DNA of 64,000 nt, taken from NCBI RefSeq assembly GCF_029760955.1, contig NZ_CP121682.1:4402001-4466000 (forward strand), written 5' to 3'. Position 1 is the first letter of the stretch. Each line of letters begins with the position of its first letter. Origin of the DNA: Streptomyces cathayae. Lineage in GTDB: Bacteria; Actinomycetota; Actinomycetes; Streptomycetales; Streptomycetaceae. Positions 33,304 to 42,009 of this stretch are shown in pieces. The notes beneath the pieces were generated by a model, which was not told the DNA's origin, made no database searches, and worked only from the letters and a program-made list of their open reading frames with translations. The position numbers were made by a program, and so were the translations under genes.

Positions 33304-33665
33304 CGTCCGTTCCCCCTCGGTCCGTTGAATCCGACTCATGCGACTGTGACGCCGGGGCGTGGCGGAACGTGCGGTACGGGGCGTCACAGGTGCGTCTCGA
33401 AGCGGGCACGGCCGAGGGCCGCCGAGACCGGTGGGTGACCTTCCGTTGACCTACGGCGTCATGGCGTCGTGTCGTCGTGTCACTGCACGTCCGGTCGTCC
33501 GTATGACGGACCGGATTGACCCGGGCGGGACGCGGGCCTCATCGTCAGGTACGTGAAAGCTGCACGGTGCTGACTGAGTCCATTACTCTGGACCGGATAG
33601 TTCAGCGTCGTGCACAATCCCCGAGGGGGAGCGCCTCTTCCCCCCGTTCCTCCCGTACCGAACCC
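33304..33665. promoter_or_regulatory. Divergent promoter region with palindrome and leader hairpin
   Basis: GTCCA-N6-TGGAC at 33578-33593 is a perfect 5-bp-arm palindrome. Immediately before the exporter start, GGGGGA (33625-33630) and TCCCCC (33639-33644) can form a leader hairpin. No gene is visible in these 362 bp. Confidence 0.45.
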
Positions 33666-34646
33666 ATGGAAGGCGCCGTGACCATCCCCAGCTCCGCCAC
33701 CCCGTCCGTCCCGGCTCCGGCCGCCCTCCCCGCGGCGGCTCCCGGGCATGCGCCCGGCGGGGCGGGTGCTCCGCGCGGGCGGGGCGCGCTGGGGCCCGTC
33801 GGACTGGTGCTCGCCGGGGGGATCTCCGTGCAGTTCGGCGGGGCGCTCGCGGTGACCCTGATGCCGCGGGCCGGCGCGCTCGGCGTCGTGACGCTGCGGC
33901 TGCTGGTGGCCGCGGTCGTGCTGCTCCTGGTGTGCCGGCCCCGGCTGCGCGGGCACTCGCGCGCCGACTGGACCACGGTGATCGTCTTCGGGCTCGCGAT
34001 GGCCGGGATGAACGGCCTCTTCTACCAGTCCGTCGCCCGCATCCCGCTCGGTACGGCGGTCACCCTGGAGGTGCTCGGCCCGCTCGCCCTGTCCGTGCTG
34101 GCCTCCCGGCGCGCGATCAACTTCGTCTGGGCCGGACTCGCCCTCGCCGGTGTCGCCCTGCTCGGCGGCGGAGGCTTCGGCAGCCTCGATCCCGTGGGCG
34201 CCGCCTACGCCCTGGGGGCCGGTGTCATGTGGGCGGCCTACATCATCTTCAGCGCGCGTACGGGCCGCCGCTTCCCACAGGCCGACGGGCTCGCCCTCGC
34301 CATGGGCGTGGCGGCGCTGGTGTTCCTGCCGCTGGGCATCGCCGAGTCCGGTACCAAGCTCCTCGACCCGACGGTCCTCGGGCTGGGCGCGGCGATCGCG
34401 GTGCTCTCCTCCGTCCTGCCGTACACCCTGGAACTCCTCGCCCTGCGCCGTCTGCCCGCCTCCACGTTCGCCATCCTGATGAGTCTGGAACCGGCCATCG
34501 CCGCCGCCGCGGGCTTCCTCATCCTCAGCCAGGCCCTCACCCTCACCGAGGCCGCCGCCATCGCCCTGGTCATCGCGGCGAGCATGGGAGCGGTACGGAC
34601 CCAGGTGGGGCGGGGGCGCCCGAAGGCGCCGGGGACGGTCTCCTGA
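33666..34646 (+). CDS. EamA/RhtA-type drug/metabolite exporter
   Basis: The 326-aa membrane protein has about ten helices in two EamA repeats: GPVGLVLAGGISVQFGGALA to LLGGGGFGS, then GAAYALGAGVMWAAYIIFSA to IALVIAASMGAV. It resembles RhtA, which exports threonine and homoserine; the substrate here is unknown. The N-terminal 35 residues are Pro/Ala-rich. Start: ATG 33666, or GTG 33678 (TIPSSATP) preceded by GGAAGG; the latter has the better ribosome site. Confidence 0.82.
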   Translation: MEGAVTIPSSATPSVPAPAALPAAAPGHAPGGAGAPRGRGALGPVGLVLAGGISVQFGGALAVTLMPRAGALGVVTLRLLVAAVVLLLVCRPRLRGHSRADWTTVIVFGLAMAGMNGLFYQSVARIPLGTAVTLEVLGPLALSVLASRRAINFVWAGLALAGVALLGGGGFGSLDPVGAAYALGAGVMWAAYIIFSARTGRRFPQADGLALAMGVAALVFLPLGIAESGTKLLDPTVLGLGAAIAVLSSVLPYTLELLALRRLPASTFAILMSLEPAIAAAAGFLILSQALTLTEAAAIALVIAASMGAVRTQVGRGRPKAPGTVS

Positions 34647-34692
34647 CGCTTGCGGCGACGTGGCGAGGGGCGACGGGACTAGAGTCGCTCTC

Positions 34693-35052
34693 GTGCAACC
34701 CATTGAGACCGTCGGCGGTGGACCGCTGATCCCTCGCCCGGAGCGCACACCGGGCGCCCTGCGTGCCGCCTGCACGGTTGTCGCCCCCGACCTTCTGCCG
34801 GCATACGACCGGGTGAAGGACCGGGCGCTCACCGAAGCGGTGGAACACGATTCGCTCAAGCCGGTCCACGCCTACCTCAGCCACTGGGCCGTGCTGATCG
34901 AAATCGAGCGTCACCCGGTCATGGCCAAGGCGTACCGCCGTGCCGAGCACCTCGCCCGGATCGCCGCCACTGCCGACGAGGCGCGCGGGCACCTGGCCAC
35001 GGCGAGTTCCCTGTACCGTGAGGCCGCCGCATCCGTGCGGCGCGCGCCGTGA
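34693..35052 (+). CDS. DUF6247-like protein
   Basis: The 119-aa protein shows the pattern of DUF6247: TPGALRAACTVVAPDLLPAY, LTEAVEHDSLKPVHAYLSHW and IEIERHPVMAKAYRRAEHLA. These small actinobacterial proteins often sit beside RelE/HigB-type toxins, as here. Function unknown. The GTG at 34693 has TAGAGT at 34680-34685, 7 nt upstream, and no ribosome site, so it is probably leaderless. GTG 34660 is an alternative start. Confidence 0.68.
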   Translation: MQPIETVGGGPLIPRPERTPGALRAACTVVAPDLLPAYDRVKDRALTEAVEHDSLKPVHAYLSHWAVLIEIERHPVMAKAYRRAEHLARIAATADEARGHLATASSLYREAAASVRRAP

Positions 35053-35101
35053 CCGCAGGTGGGACGAGAGAGGGCCGACGCCGGGCTGCGATCGTTGCGC
35101 C

Positions 35102-35407
35102 CTACAGCCGTACCGAAAGATTTCCCACGGTGGCCGTTATGGTCAGCTCGCCACCGATCGCGTGCAGGTAGGCCGCCATCGTCGAGGTGTCCAGGCGAGC
35201 GGTGCCTCGCTCGATCTGGCTGACCCGGCCCTGCGTGACGCCCATCGCCTTGGCGACCTGGATCTGGGTGAAGCCCTGAGCTTTGCGGAGCGTGGCCAGT
35301 TCGTGTCCGCGCTCCGCATCGACCATCTCCGCCTTGATGGCATCGATGCGCTCGCGCTTCTCGGGGGTGATGTCGGCCGTCAGGTCGTCCATGGAGCCGA
35401 GGTTCAT
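35102..35407 (-). CDS. XRE antitoxin (HigA-like)
   Basis: The 101-aa protein has a central helix-turn-helix LATLRKAQGFTQIQVAKAMG and VTQGRVSQIERGTARL, followed by MAAYLHAIGGELTITATVG as in HigA antitoxins. It neutralises the upstream-encoded toxin and represses the operon. The start overlaps the toxin stop by ATGA. The toxin-first order is the higBA arrangement. Confidence 0.85.
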   Translation of the reverse strand: MNLGSMDDLTADITPEKRERIDAIKAEMVDAERGHELATLRKAQGFTQIQVAKAMGVTQGRVSQIERGTARLDTSTMAAYLHAIGGELTITATVGNLSVRL

Positions 35408-35802
35408 TCGCCCTGCCCTTTCTTCTTCTCCTGTTCCAGCGCCTCAAGGTATGCCGTGAACTTGTCGTCGGCCTCTTTGACTGCCCGGGGGTACCAGGCC
35501 GCCCACTGACGCCCGGCGGCCTTGTTGCCCGCCACCAGGAAGATGGCCCGCCGCTCGGGGTCGAAGACGAAAAGCATCCGAATGCTCACTGCCCCGCCGT
35601 TGCGTGGGCGTAACTCCCGCATGTTCCGGTAGCGGCTCTTCTCGATCGCGCCGACCGTCGGCCGCCGCAGCGCCGGGCCCACTTCCTGGAGCCGTTCCAG
35701 AGCGGCTATCACGTGGAGGTGGCTGTCCGGGTCCTCCTTGGCGAGTGTTTTGATCCAGTTCAGCACATCGTCGAAGAAGCGCAGCTCATAAGGTTCGGCC
35801 AC
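35404..35802 (-). CDS. RelE/HigB-superfamily toxin (Gp49-like)
   Basis: The 132-aa protein has the HigB/Gp49 core: PTVGAIEKSRYRNMRELRP, SIRMLFVFDPERRAIFLVAG and KKAAGRQW-like AGNKAAGRQWAAWY. Members cut mRNA at the ribosome. It is encoded first and coupled by ATGA to the HTH antitoxin. The GTG start at 35802 has no ribosome site and TAATTT lies a few bases upstream inside the operator, suggesting a leaderless mRNA. Confidence 0.83.
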   Translation of the reverse strand: MAEPYELRFFDDVLNWIKTLAKEDPDSHLHVIAALERLQEVGPALRRPTVGAIEKSRYRNMRELRPRNGGAVSIRMLFVFDPERRAIFLVAGNKAAGRQWAAWYPRAVKEADDKFTAYLEALEQEKKKGQGE

Positions 35803-35810
35803 GTCTGAAA

Positions 35811-35826
35811 ATTAGCACGAACTAAT
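35811..35826. promoter_or_regulatory. Palindromic operator of the higBA-like operon
   Basis: ATTAG-N6-CTAAT at 35811-35826 lies 8 bp upstream of the toxin start and overlaps the likely -10 (TAATTT on the minus strand). This is the expected site for the HTH antitoxin. Confidence 0.6.
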
Positions 35827-35939
35827 ATTTGCGGGCAAGTGGGCGTCGGTGCTCGGCCTTGCCCGCTGCCGCTGTGGTGGCGGAATGAAATCCAGCAAGC
35901 ACGCTTGATTGTTTTCTGAGGGCCTGTCATGCTCGCTCC

Positions 35940-36737
35940 ATGGCCGACCCGACGCCCGTGATCGACGACCTGTGTGCGGAGAGCGACGACCTCGACCGGC
36001 TGGTGGCCGGGCTGAGCCCGCAGGAGTGGGCGCGACAGACGCCCGCCGCCGGCTGGACCGTCGCCCACCAGATCGCGCACCTCGCCTGGACCGACCGTTC
36101 CTCGCTGCTCGCCGTGACCGATCAGGGCGCCTTCGCCCGTGAGGTCGAGAAGGCGCTGACCGAGCCCGGGGACTTCGTGGACAACGCCGCGGAGGAGGGG
36201 GCGGGCCTGCCGCCCGCACGGCTGCTCGCGGACTGGCGCGCCGGGCGCGAGGCCCTCGAGAACGCCCTGCGGGCAGCGCCCGAGGGGGCGCGGTTCCCCT
36301 GGTACGGCCCGCCCATGTCGACGGCCTCCATGGCCACCGCCCGGCTCATGGAGACCTGGGCCCACGGCTCGGACGTGGCCGACGCGCTGGGTGTGGTGCG
36401 GCCGCCCACCGACCGGCTCCGGCATGTGGTGCGGCTCGGTATCCGCACCCGTGACTTCGCCTTCGGGGTGCACGGACTGCCCACGCCGTTCGAGCAGTTC
36501 CGCGTCGAACTCACCGCCCCCTCGGGCGGACTGTGGACGTACGGTCCCGAGGACGCCACGGACCGCGTCACCGGCCCCGCGCTCGACTTCTGCCTCCTGG
36601 TGACCCAGCGCGCCCACCGCGCCGATCTCGCCCTCACCGCCGACGGCTCCGACGCCGACCGCTGGCTGGACATCGCCCAGGCCTTCGCCGGGCCGCCCGG
36701 AGGTGGCCGGGAACCGAAAAGGGACACCGCGCGGTGA
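35940..36737 (+). CDS. TIGR03084-family metal-binding (DinB/MDMPI-like) protein
   Basis: The 265-aa protein has the maleylpyruvate isomerase N-terminal fold. Putative metal ligands are His43, His47 ([12 protein letters not shown]) and His142 ([10 protein letters not shown]). TIGR03084 proteins occur next to AtuA-type genes, and their reaction is unknown. It is the first gene of the catabolic operon and its stop overlaps the atuA start by GTGA. CATGCT 6 nt before the ATG may be a -10 of a leaderless mRNA. It is divergent from the toxin gene, 137 bp away. Confidence 0.85.
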   Translation: MADPTPVIDDLCAESDDLDRLVAGLSPQEWARQTPAAGWTVAHQIAHLAWTDRSSLLAVTDQGAFAREVEKALTEPGDFVDNAAEEGAGLPPARLLADWRAGREALENALRAAPEGARFPWYGPPMSTASMATARLMETWAHGSDVADALGVVRPPTDRLRHVVRLGIRTRDFAFGVHGLPTPFEQFRVELTAPSGGLWTYGPEDATDRVTGPALDFCLLVTQRAHRADLALTADGSDADRWLDIAQAFAGPPGGGREPKRDTAR

Positions 36738-38434
36738 CGGCGACGGCCCTGCGCATCGGCAACGCCTCCGGCTTCTACGGCGACCGCTTCGACGCCCTGC
36801 GCGAGATGCTCACCGGCGGTGCGCTCGACGTCCTCACCGGCGACTACCTCGCCGAACTGACCATGCTCATCCTGGCCCGCGACCGGATCAAGGACCCCAC
36901 CGCCGGGTACGCCCGCACCTTCCTGCGGCAACTGGAGGAGACCCTCGGCCTCGCCCACGAGCGCGGCGTCAGGATCGTCACCAACGCCGGCGGGCTCAAC
37001 CCGGCCGGCCTCGCCGACGCCGTACGGGAACTGGCCGGGCGGCTCGGCATCCCGGTACGCGTCGCCCATGTGGAGGGCGACGACCTCACCGCCTCCCACC
37101 CGGGCGTGCTGGCCGCACATGCCTACCTCGGCGGCTTCGGCATCGCGGCCTGTCTGCGCGAGGGCGCCGACATCGTGGTCACCGGGCGGGTCACCGACGC
37201 GGCCCTGGTCACCGGGCCGGCCGCCGCCCACTTCGGCTGGGCGCCGACGGAGTACGACCGGCTCGCGGGCGCCGTCGTCGCCGGACACGTGCTGGAGTGC
37301 GGGACCCAGGCCACCGGCGGCAACTACGCCTTCTTCGGCGAGCGGCCGCCCGGCGACTTACTGAGGCCCGGCTTCCCCCTCGCCGAACTGCACGAGGACG
37401 GTTCCTGCGTCATCACCAAGCACCCCGGCACCGGCGGCTTCGTCGACGTCGGCACCGTCACCGCGCAGCTGCTCTACGAGACGGGCGGCGCCCGGTACGC
37501 CGGACCCGACGTCACCACCCGGCTGGACACCGTACGGCTCACCCAGGACGGCCCCGACCGGGTACGCGTCGAAGGCGTCGAAGGGGAGGCGCCGCCGCCC
37601 ACGCTCAAGGTCGGGCGGAGCCGGCTCGGCGGCTTCCGCAACGAGGTCGTGTTCGTCCTCACCGGGCTCGACATCGAGGCGAAGGCGGCTCTCGTACGGG
37701 AGCAGATGACCGGCGCGCTCGCCAGGACGCCGCCCGCCGAGGTGCGGTGGGAGCTGGTGCGCACCGACCGGCCCGACGCGGACACGGAGGAGACCGCGAG
37801 CGCCCTGCTGCGGCTCGTCGTGCGGGACCCCGGCCAGGAGGCGGTCGGGCGTGCGCTGAGCGGGGCCGCCATCGAGCTGGCGCTGGCCAGTTACCCCGGA
37901 TTCCATGTGGTGGCACCACCGGGGAAGGGCGCTCCCTATGGGGTGTTCGAGGATGTGTACGTCCCCCATGGCGGGGTCCACCATGTGGCCGTCCTCCACG
38001 ACGGGCGCCGGATCACCGTGGACCCGCCCCACGCCACCGCCGTACTCGCGGACGTGCCGGAGCCGGAGCTGCCGGAACCCCCGGCACCCGGGCCGACCCG
38101 CCGCGCCCCCCTCGGTCTGATCGCCGGGGCCCGCAGCGGCGACAAGGGCGGGAACGCCAACGTCGGCGTGTGGGTCCCGGAGGCCCGCGGTGACGACGCC
38201 TGGCGGTGGCTCGCGCACGAGCTGACCGTCGAGCGGTTCCGGGAGCTGATCCCCGAGGCCCATGCTCTGCCCGTCACCCGGCACGTACTGCCCCGCCTGC
38301 GCGCCCTGAACTTCCTCGTCGAGGGCATCCTCGGCGAGGGCGTCGCCGCGCAGGCCCGTTTCGATCCGCAGGCCAAGGCGCTCGGCGAATGGCTGCGCTC
38401 CCGGCACCTCGACATCCCGGAGGCCCTGCTGTGA
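36734..38434 (+). CDS. atuA: Acyclic terpene utilisation AtuA-family protein (DUF1446)
   Basis: The 566-aa protein has the DUF1446 region ([72 protein letters not shown]). A C-terminal AtuA-like ferredoxin-fold region follows ([30 protein letters not shown]). AtuA is required for citronellol/geraniol use in Pseudomonas but its reaction is unsettled. Start and stop overlap neighbouring genes by GTGA. The context with a carboxylase, dehydrogenase, ligase and hydratase supports breakdown of a branched or isoprenoid acid. Confidence 0.88.
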   Translation: MTATALRIGNASGFYGDRFDALREMLTGGALDVLTGDYLAELTMLILARDRIKDPTAGYARTFLRQLEETLGLAHERGVRIVTNAGGLNPAGLADAVRELAGRLGIPVRVAHVEGDDLTASHPGVLAAHAYLGGFGIAACLREGADIVVTGRVTDAALVTGPAAAHFGWAPTEYDRLAGAVVAGHVLECGTQATGGNYAFFGERPPGDLLRPGFPLAELHEDGSCVITKHPGTGGFVDVGTVTAQLLYETGGARYAGPDVTTRLDTVRLTQDGPDRVRVEGVEGEAPPPTLKVGRSRLGGFRNEVVFVLTGLDIEAKAALVREQMTGALARTPPAEVRWELVRTDRPDADTEETASALLRLVVRDPGQEAVGRALSGAAIELALASYPGFHVVAPPGKGAPYGVFEDVYVPHGGVHHVAVLHDGRRITVDPPHATAVLADVPEPELPEPPAPGPTRRAPLGLIAGARSGDKGGNANVGVWVPEARGDDAWRWLAHELTVERFRELIPEAHALPVTRHVLPRLRALNFLVEGILGEGVAAQARFDPQAKALGEWLRSRHLDIPEALL

Positions 38435-40029
38435 CGGTCCTCGAATCCGCCCTGGACACGGCCGACCCGGAGTACCGGGCCCACCGCGAGGCCATGCTCG
38501 CCAAGCTCGCCGAACTCGACACCGAGCACGCCAAGGCCCTCGCGGGCGGCGGCGAGAAGTACGTCGAGCGGCACCGCGAACGCGGCAAGCTGCTCGCCCG
38601 TGAGCGCATCGAGCTGCTCCTCGACCCGGACACGCCCTTCCTGGAGCTGTCCCCGCTGGCGGCCTGGGGCAGCGAGTACACCACCGGCGCCTCGCTCGTC
38701 ACCGGCATCGGGGTCGTCGAGGGCGTGGAGTGCCTGATCACCGCCAACGACCCGACCGTACGGGGCGGTGCCAGCAACCCCTGGTCGCTGAAGAAGGCCC
38801 TGCGCGCCAACGACATCGCGCTCGCCAACCGGCTGCCCGTGATCAGCCTCGTCGAGTCCGGCGGCGCCGACCTGCCCTCCCAGAAGGAGATCTTCATCCC
38901 GGGCGGTGCCGTCTTCCGGGACCTCACCCGGCTCTCGGCGGCCGGCATCCCGACCGTCGCCGTCGTCTTCGGCAACTCCACCGCCGGGGGCGCGTACGTC
39001 CCCGGCATGTCCGACCACGTGATCATGGTCAGGGAACGGGCGAAGGTGTTCCTCGGCGGGCCGCCGCTGGTGAAGATGGCCACCGGCGAGGAGAGCGACG
39101 ACGAGTCGCTGGGCGGCGCCGAGATGCACGCGCGCGTGTCGGGCCTCGCCGACCACTTCGCCGTCGACGAACCCGACGCCCTGCGGCAGGCCCGCCGGGT
39201 CGTGGCCCGCCTCAACCACCGCAAGGCGTACCCCGATCCGGGACCGGCCGCGCCGCCCGAGTACGACCAGGACGAGCTGCTCGGCATCGTCCCCGGCGAC
39301 CTGAGGATCCCCTTCGACCCGCGTGAGGTCGTCGCGCGGATCGTGGACGGCTCCGACTTCGACGAGTTCAAACCGCTCTACGGCACCAGCCTCACCACCG
39401 GCTGGGCCACCCTGCACGGCTATCCCGTCGGCATCCTCGCCAACGCCCGAGGGGTGCTGTTCAGCGAGGAGTCGCAGAAGGCCGCCCAGTTCATCCAGCT
39501 CGCCAACCAGCGCGACATCCCCCTGCTCTTCCTGCACAACACCACCGGCTACATGGTCGGCAAGGAGTACGAGCAGGGCGGCATCATCAAGCACGGCGCC
39601 ATGATGATCAACGCGGTCGGCAACTCCCGCGTCCCGCACCTGTCCGTCCTCATGGGCGCCTCCTACGGCGCCGGGCACTACGGCATGTGCGGCAGGGCGT
39701 ACGACCCGCGCTTCCTGTTCGCCTGGCCCAGCGCCAAGTCCGCCGTCATGGGCCCGCAGCAGCTCGCCGGCGTGCTGTCCCTCGTCGCCCGGCAGTCGGC
39801 GGCGGCGAAGGGCCGGCCCTACGACGACGAGGCGGACGCGGCGCTGCGCGCCATGGTGGAGCAGCAGATCGAGTCCGAGTCGCTGCCCATGTTCCTGTCC
39901 GGGCGGCTGTACGACGACGGCGTCATCGACCCGCGCGACACCCGCACCGTCCTCGGCCTGTGCCTGTCGGCCGTCCACACCGCGCCCTACGAGGGCGTGC
40001 GCGGTGGCTTCGGCGTCTTCCGGATGTGA
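38431..40029 (+). CDS. Acyl-CoA carboxylase beta (carboxyltransferase) subunit
   Basis: The 532-aa carboxyltransferase has N- and C-terminal crotonase-like halves: GGASNPWSLKKALRANDIA, FGNSTAGGAYVPGMSDHVIM, FLHNTTGYMVGKEYEQGG, GASYGAGHYGMCGRAYDPRF and AWPSAKSAVMGPQQLAGVL. These match methylcrotonyl-/geranyl-CoA carboxylase beta subunits more than propionyl-CoA ones. It transfers carboxyl from biotin to the acyl-CoA. The GTG start at 38431 overlaps the atuA stop, and the alpha subunit gene begins 6 bp after its stop. Confidence 0.9.
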   Translation: MTVLESALDTADPEYRAHREAMLAKLAELDTEHAKALAGGGEKYVERHRERGKLLARERIELLLDPDTPFLELSPLAAWGSEYTTGASLVTGIGVVEGVECLITANDPTVRGGASNPWSLKKALRANDIALANRLPVISLVESGGADLPSQKEIFIPGGAVFRDLTRLSAAGIPTVAVVFGNSTAGGAYVPGMSDHVIMVRERAKVFLGGPPLVKMATGEESDDESLGGAEMHARVSGLADHFAVDEPDALRQARRVVARLNHRKAYPDPGPAAPPEYDQDELLGIVPGDLRIPFDPREVVARIVDGSDFDEFKPLYGTSLTTGWATLHGYPVGILANARGVLFSEESQKAAQFIQLANQRDIPLLFLHNTTGYMVGKEYEQGGIIKHGAMMINAVGNSRVPHLSVLMGASYGAGHYGMCGRAYDPRFLFAWPSAKSAVMGPQQLAGVLSLVARQSAAAKGRPYDDEADAALRAMVEQQIESESLPMFLSGRLYDDGVIDPRDTRTVLGLCLSAVHTAPYEGVRGGFGVFRM

Positions 40030-40035
40030 GGGACC

Positions 40036-41952
40036 GTGTTCACCTCGATCAGCTCGATCCATTCCGTACTGGTGGCGAACCGGGGCGAGATCGCCTGCCG
40101 TGTCGTCCGCACCTGCCGTGAGCTCGGGATCCGCACGGTCGCCGTGCACTCGGACGCCGACGAGCACGCCCGCCACGCGCGTGTGGCCGACACGGCGGTA
40201 CGCCTGCCGGGGGCGGCGCCCGCCGACACCTACCTCCGCGGCGACCTGATCGTGAAGGCGGCCCTCGCGGCCGGCGCGGACGCCGTGCACCCCGGCTACG
40301 GGTTCCTCTCCGAGAACGCCGGCTTCGCGCGGGCCGTCCAGGACGCCGGACTGGTGTGGATCGGGCCGCCCCCGGAGGCCGTCGAGGCGATGGCCTCCAA
40401 GACGCGGGCCAAGGAACTGATGGGGATCGAGCCCCTGCGGGACGTCACCGAGGCGGACCTGCCGGTGCTGGTGAAGGCGGCGGCGGGCGGCGGCGGACGC
40501 GGGATGCGCGTCGTACGGCGACTCGCCGACCTGGAGGGCGAACTGGCCGCCGCCCGCGCGGAGGCGGCGAGCGCCTTCGGCGACGGCGAGGTGTTCGTCG
40601 AGCCCTACGTGCAGGGTGGACGGCACGTCGAGGTGCAGATCCTCGCCGACACCCACGGCACGGTGTGGGCGCTGGGCACCCGGGACTGCTCCCTCCAGCG
40701 CCGCCACCAGAAGGTGATCGAGGAGGCCCCGGCCCCCGGGCTGTCCGCGCGGCTCACCGGCGAACTGCACACCCTCGCCGTACGCGCCGCCCGCGCCGTC
40801 CGTTATGTCGGCGCCGGGACCGTCGAGTTCCTCGTCGCCGGGGGCAGGGCGCACTTCCTGGAGATGAACACCCGCCTCCAGGTCGAACACCCGGTGACGG
40901 AGGCCGTGTTCGGCGTCGATCTCGTCGCCGAGCAGATCCGCGTCGCCGAGGGGCACCCGCTCGAGAAGGACCCGCCCCGTGCGCACGGTCACGCCGTCGA
41001 GGCCCGTCTCTACGCCGAGGACCCCGCCCACGACTGGGCCCCGCAGACCGGCCGTCTGCACCGCCTCGCCGTCCCCGACGGCGTCCGCCTGGACACCGGT
41101 TACGGCGACGGCGACGACATCGGCGTCCACTACGACCCGATGCTCGCCAAGGTCGTCGCCCACGCCCCCACCCGCGCGGAGGCGATCCGCAAGCTGGCCT
41201 CCGCCCTGGACCGCACGGTGCTCCACGGCCCCGTCACCAACCGGGACCTGCTCGTCCGCTCCCTGCGGCACGAGGAGTTCGCCGGAGCCCGCATGGACAC
41301 CGGCTTCTACGACCGGCACCTGACCGGGCTGACCACCCCCGCCCCCGACCCGTACGCCCCGCTCGCCGCCGCCCTCGCCGACGCCCACGGCCGCTCCCGC
41401 TTCGGCGGCTGGCGCAACCTGCCCTCGCAGCCGCAGGTCAAGCGGTACGCGAGGGCGGGCGAGGAACACGAGGTCCGCTACCGGCACACGCGCCAGGGCC
41501 CGGCGGCCGACGGGGTGCGGGTGGTGCACGCCGACGCGGGGCTGGTGATCCTGGACATGGACGGCGTACGGCGCCGCTACGAGGTCAGCCGCCACGACGA
41601 CCGCGTGTACGTGGGCGCCACCGCCCTCACCGTCCTGCCCCGCTTCCCCGACCCCACCGCCCGGCACGCCCCCGGCTCCCTCCTCGCCCCCATGCCGGGC
41701 ACGGTCGTCCGCATCGCGGAGGGCCTGACCGAGGGGGCGCCGGTGAAGGCCGGCCAGCCCCTGCTGTGGCTGGAGGCGATGAAGATGCAACACCGGATCA
41801 CCGCCCCGGTCACGGGCACGGTGAGCGTCCTCCACGCCACACCGGGCCAACAGGTCGAGCCCGGAGCCCTTTTGGCTGTCGTGGAGGAAGACACCCTTCA
41901 GGGGCGCGGGGCTGTTCCTGACATGCGGCTACCGCCGCGTGGGCGCGAGTAA
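40036..41952 (+). CDS. Acyl-CoA carboxylase alpha (biotin carboxylase-BCCP) subunit
   Basis: The 638-aa protein has biotin carboxylase N domain (SVLVANRGEIACRVVRTCRE), an ATP-grasp (GGGGRGMRVVR, HVEVQILADTHG, FLEMNTRLQVEHPVTE), biotin carboxylase C domain, and a biotinyl domain with EAMKM (Lys583 biotinylated). It carboxylates biotin with bicarbonate and ATP. The region normally spanning the ATP-grasp just before KAAAGGGGRG appears short (KELMGIEPLRDVTEADLPVL). The last 20 residues (TLQGRGAVPDMRLPPRGRE) lie outside the BCCP fold and come from an extragenic repeat. Confidence 0.9.
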   Translation: MFTSISSIHSVLVANRGEIACRVVRTCRELGIRTVAVHSDADEHARHARVADTAVRLPGAAPADTYLRGDLIVKAALAAGADAVHPGYGFLSENAGFARAVQDAGLVWIGPPPEAVEAMASKTRAKELMGIEPLRDVTEADLPVLVKAAAGGGGRGMRVVRRLADLEGELAAARAEAASAFGDGEVFVEPYVQGGRHVEVQILADTHGTVWALGTRDCSLQRRHQKVIEEAPAPGLSARLTGELHTLAVRAARAVRYVGAGTVEFLVAGGRAHFLEMNTRLQVEHPVTEAVFGVDLVAEQIRVAEGHPLEKDPPRAHGHAVEARLYAEDPAHDWAPQTGRLHRLAVPDGVRLDTGYGDGDDIGVHYDPMLAKVVAHAPTRAEAIRKLASALDRTVLHGPVTNRDLLVRSLRHEEFAGARMDTGFYDRHLTGLTTPAPDPYAPLAAALADAHGRSRFGGWRNLPSQPQVKRYARAGEEHEVRYRHTRQGPAADGVRVVHADAGLVILDMDGVRRRYEVSRHDDRVYVGATALTVLPRFPDPTARHAPGSLLAPMPGTVVRIAEGLTEGAPVKAGQPLLWLEAMKMQHRITAPVTGTVSVLHATPGQQVEPGALLAVVEEDTLQGRGAVPDMRLPPRGRE

Positions 41953-41965
41953 CCACAGACGACCC
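41897..41965 (+). repeat. Extragenic repeat overlapping the carboxylase alpha C-terminus
   Basis: The segment beginning TTCAGGGGCGCGGGGCTGTT and passing TGCGGCTACCGCCGCGTGGG is a Streptomyces-type extragenic palindromic repeat. The core GCGGC-TACC-GCCGC forms a hairpin. Its first 55 bp are read as the last residues of the carboxylase, including the stop at 41950-41952. Confidence 0.7.
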
Positions 41966-42009
41966 ACACTCTCCCGACGATCTGAAGCCCCTCCCCCTTA
42001 GGAGCGCTC

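Noticed and set aside
37936..41850. A 1300-codon minus-strand frame opposite the carboxylase genes
   Set aside because: It is a mirror of real coding in the opposite strand, low-complexity in His/Gly/Arg and Val, with no domain motif.
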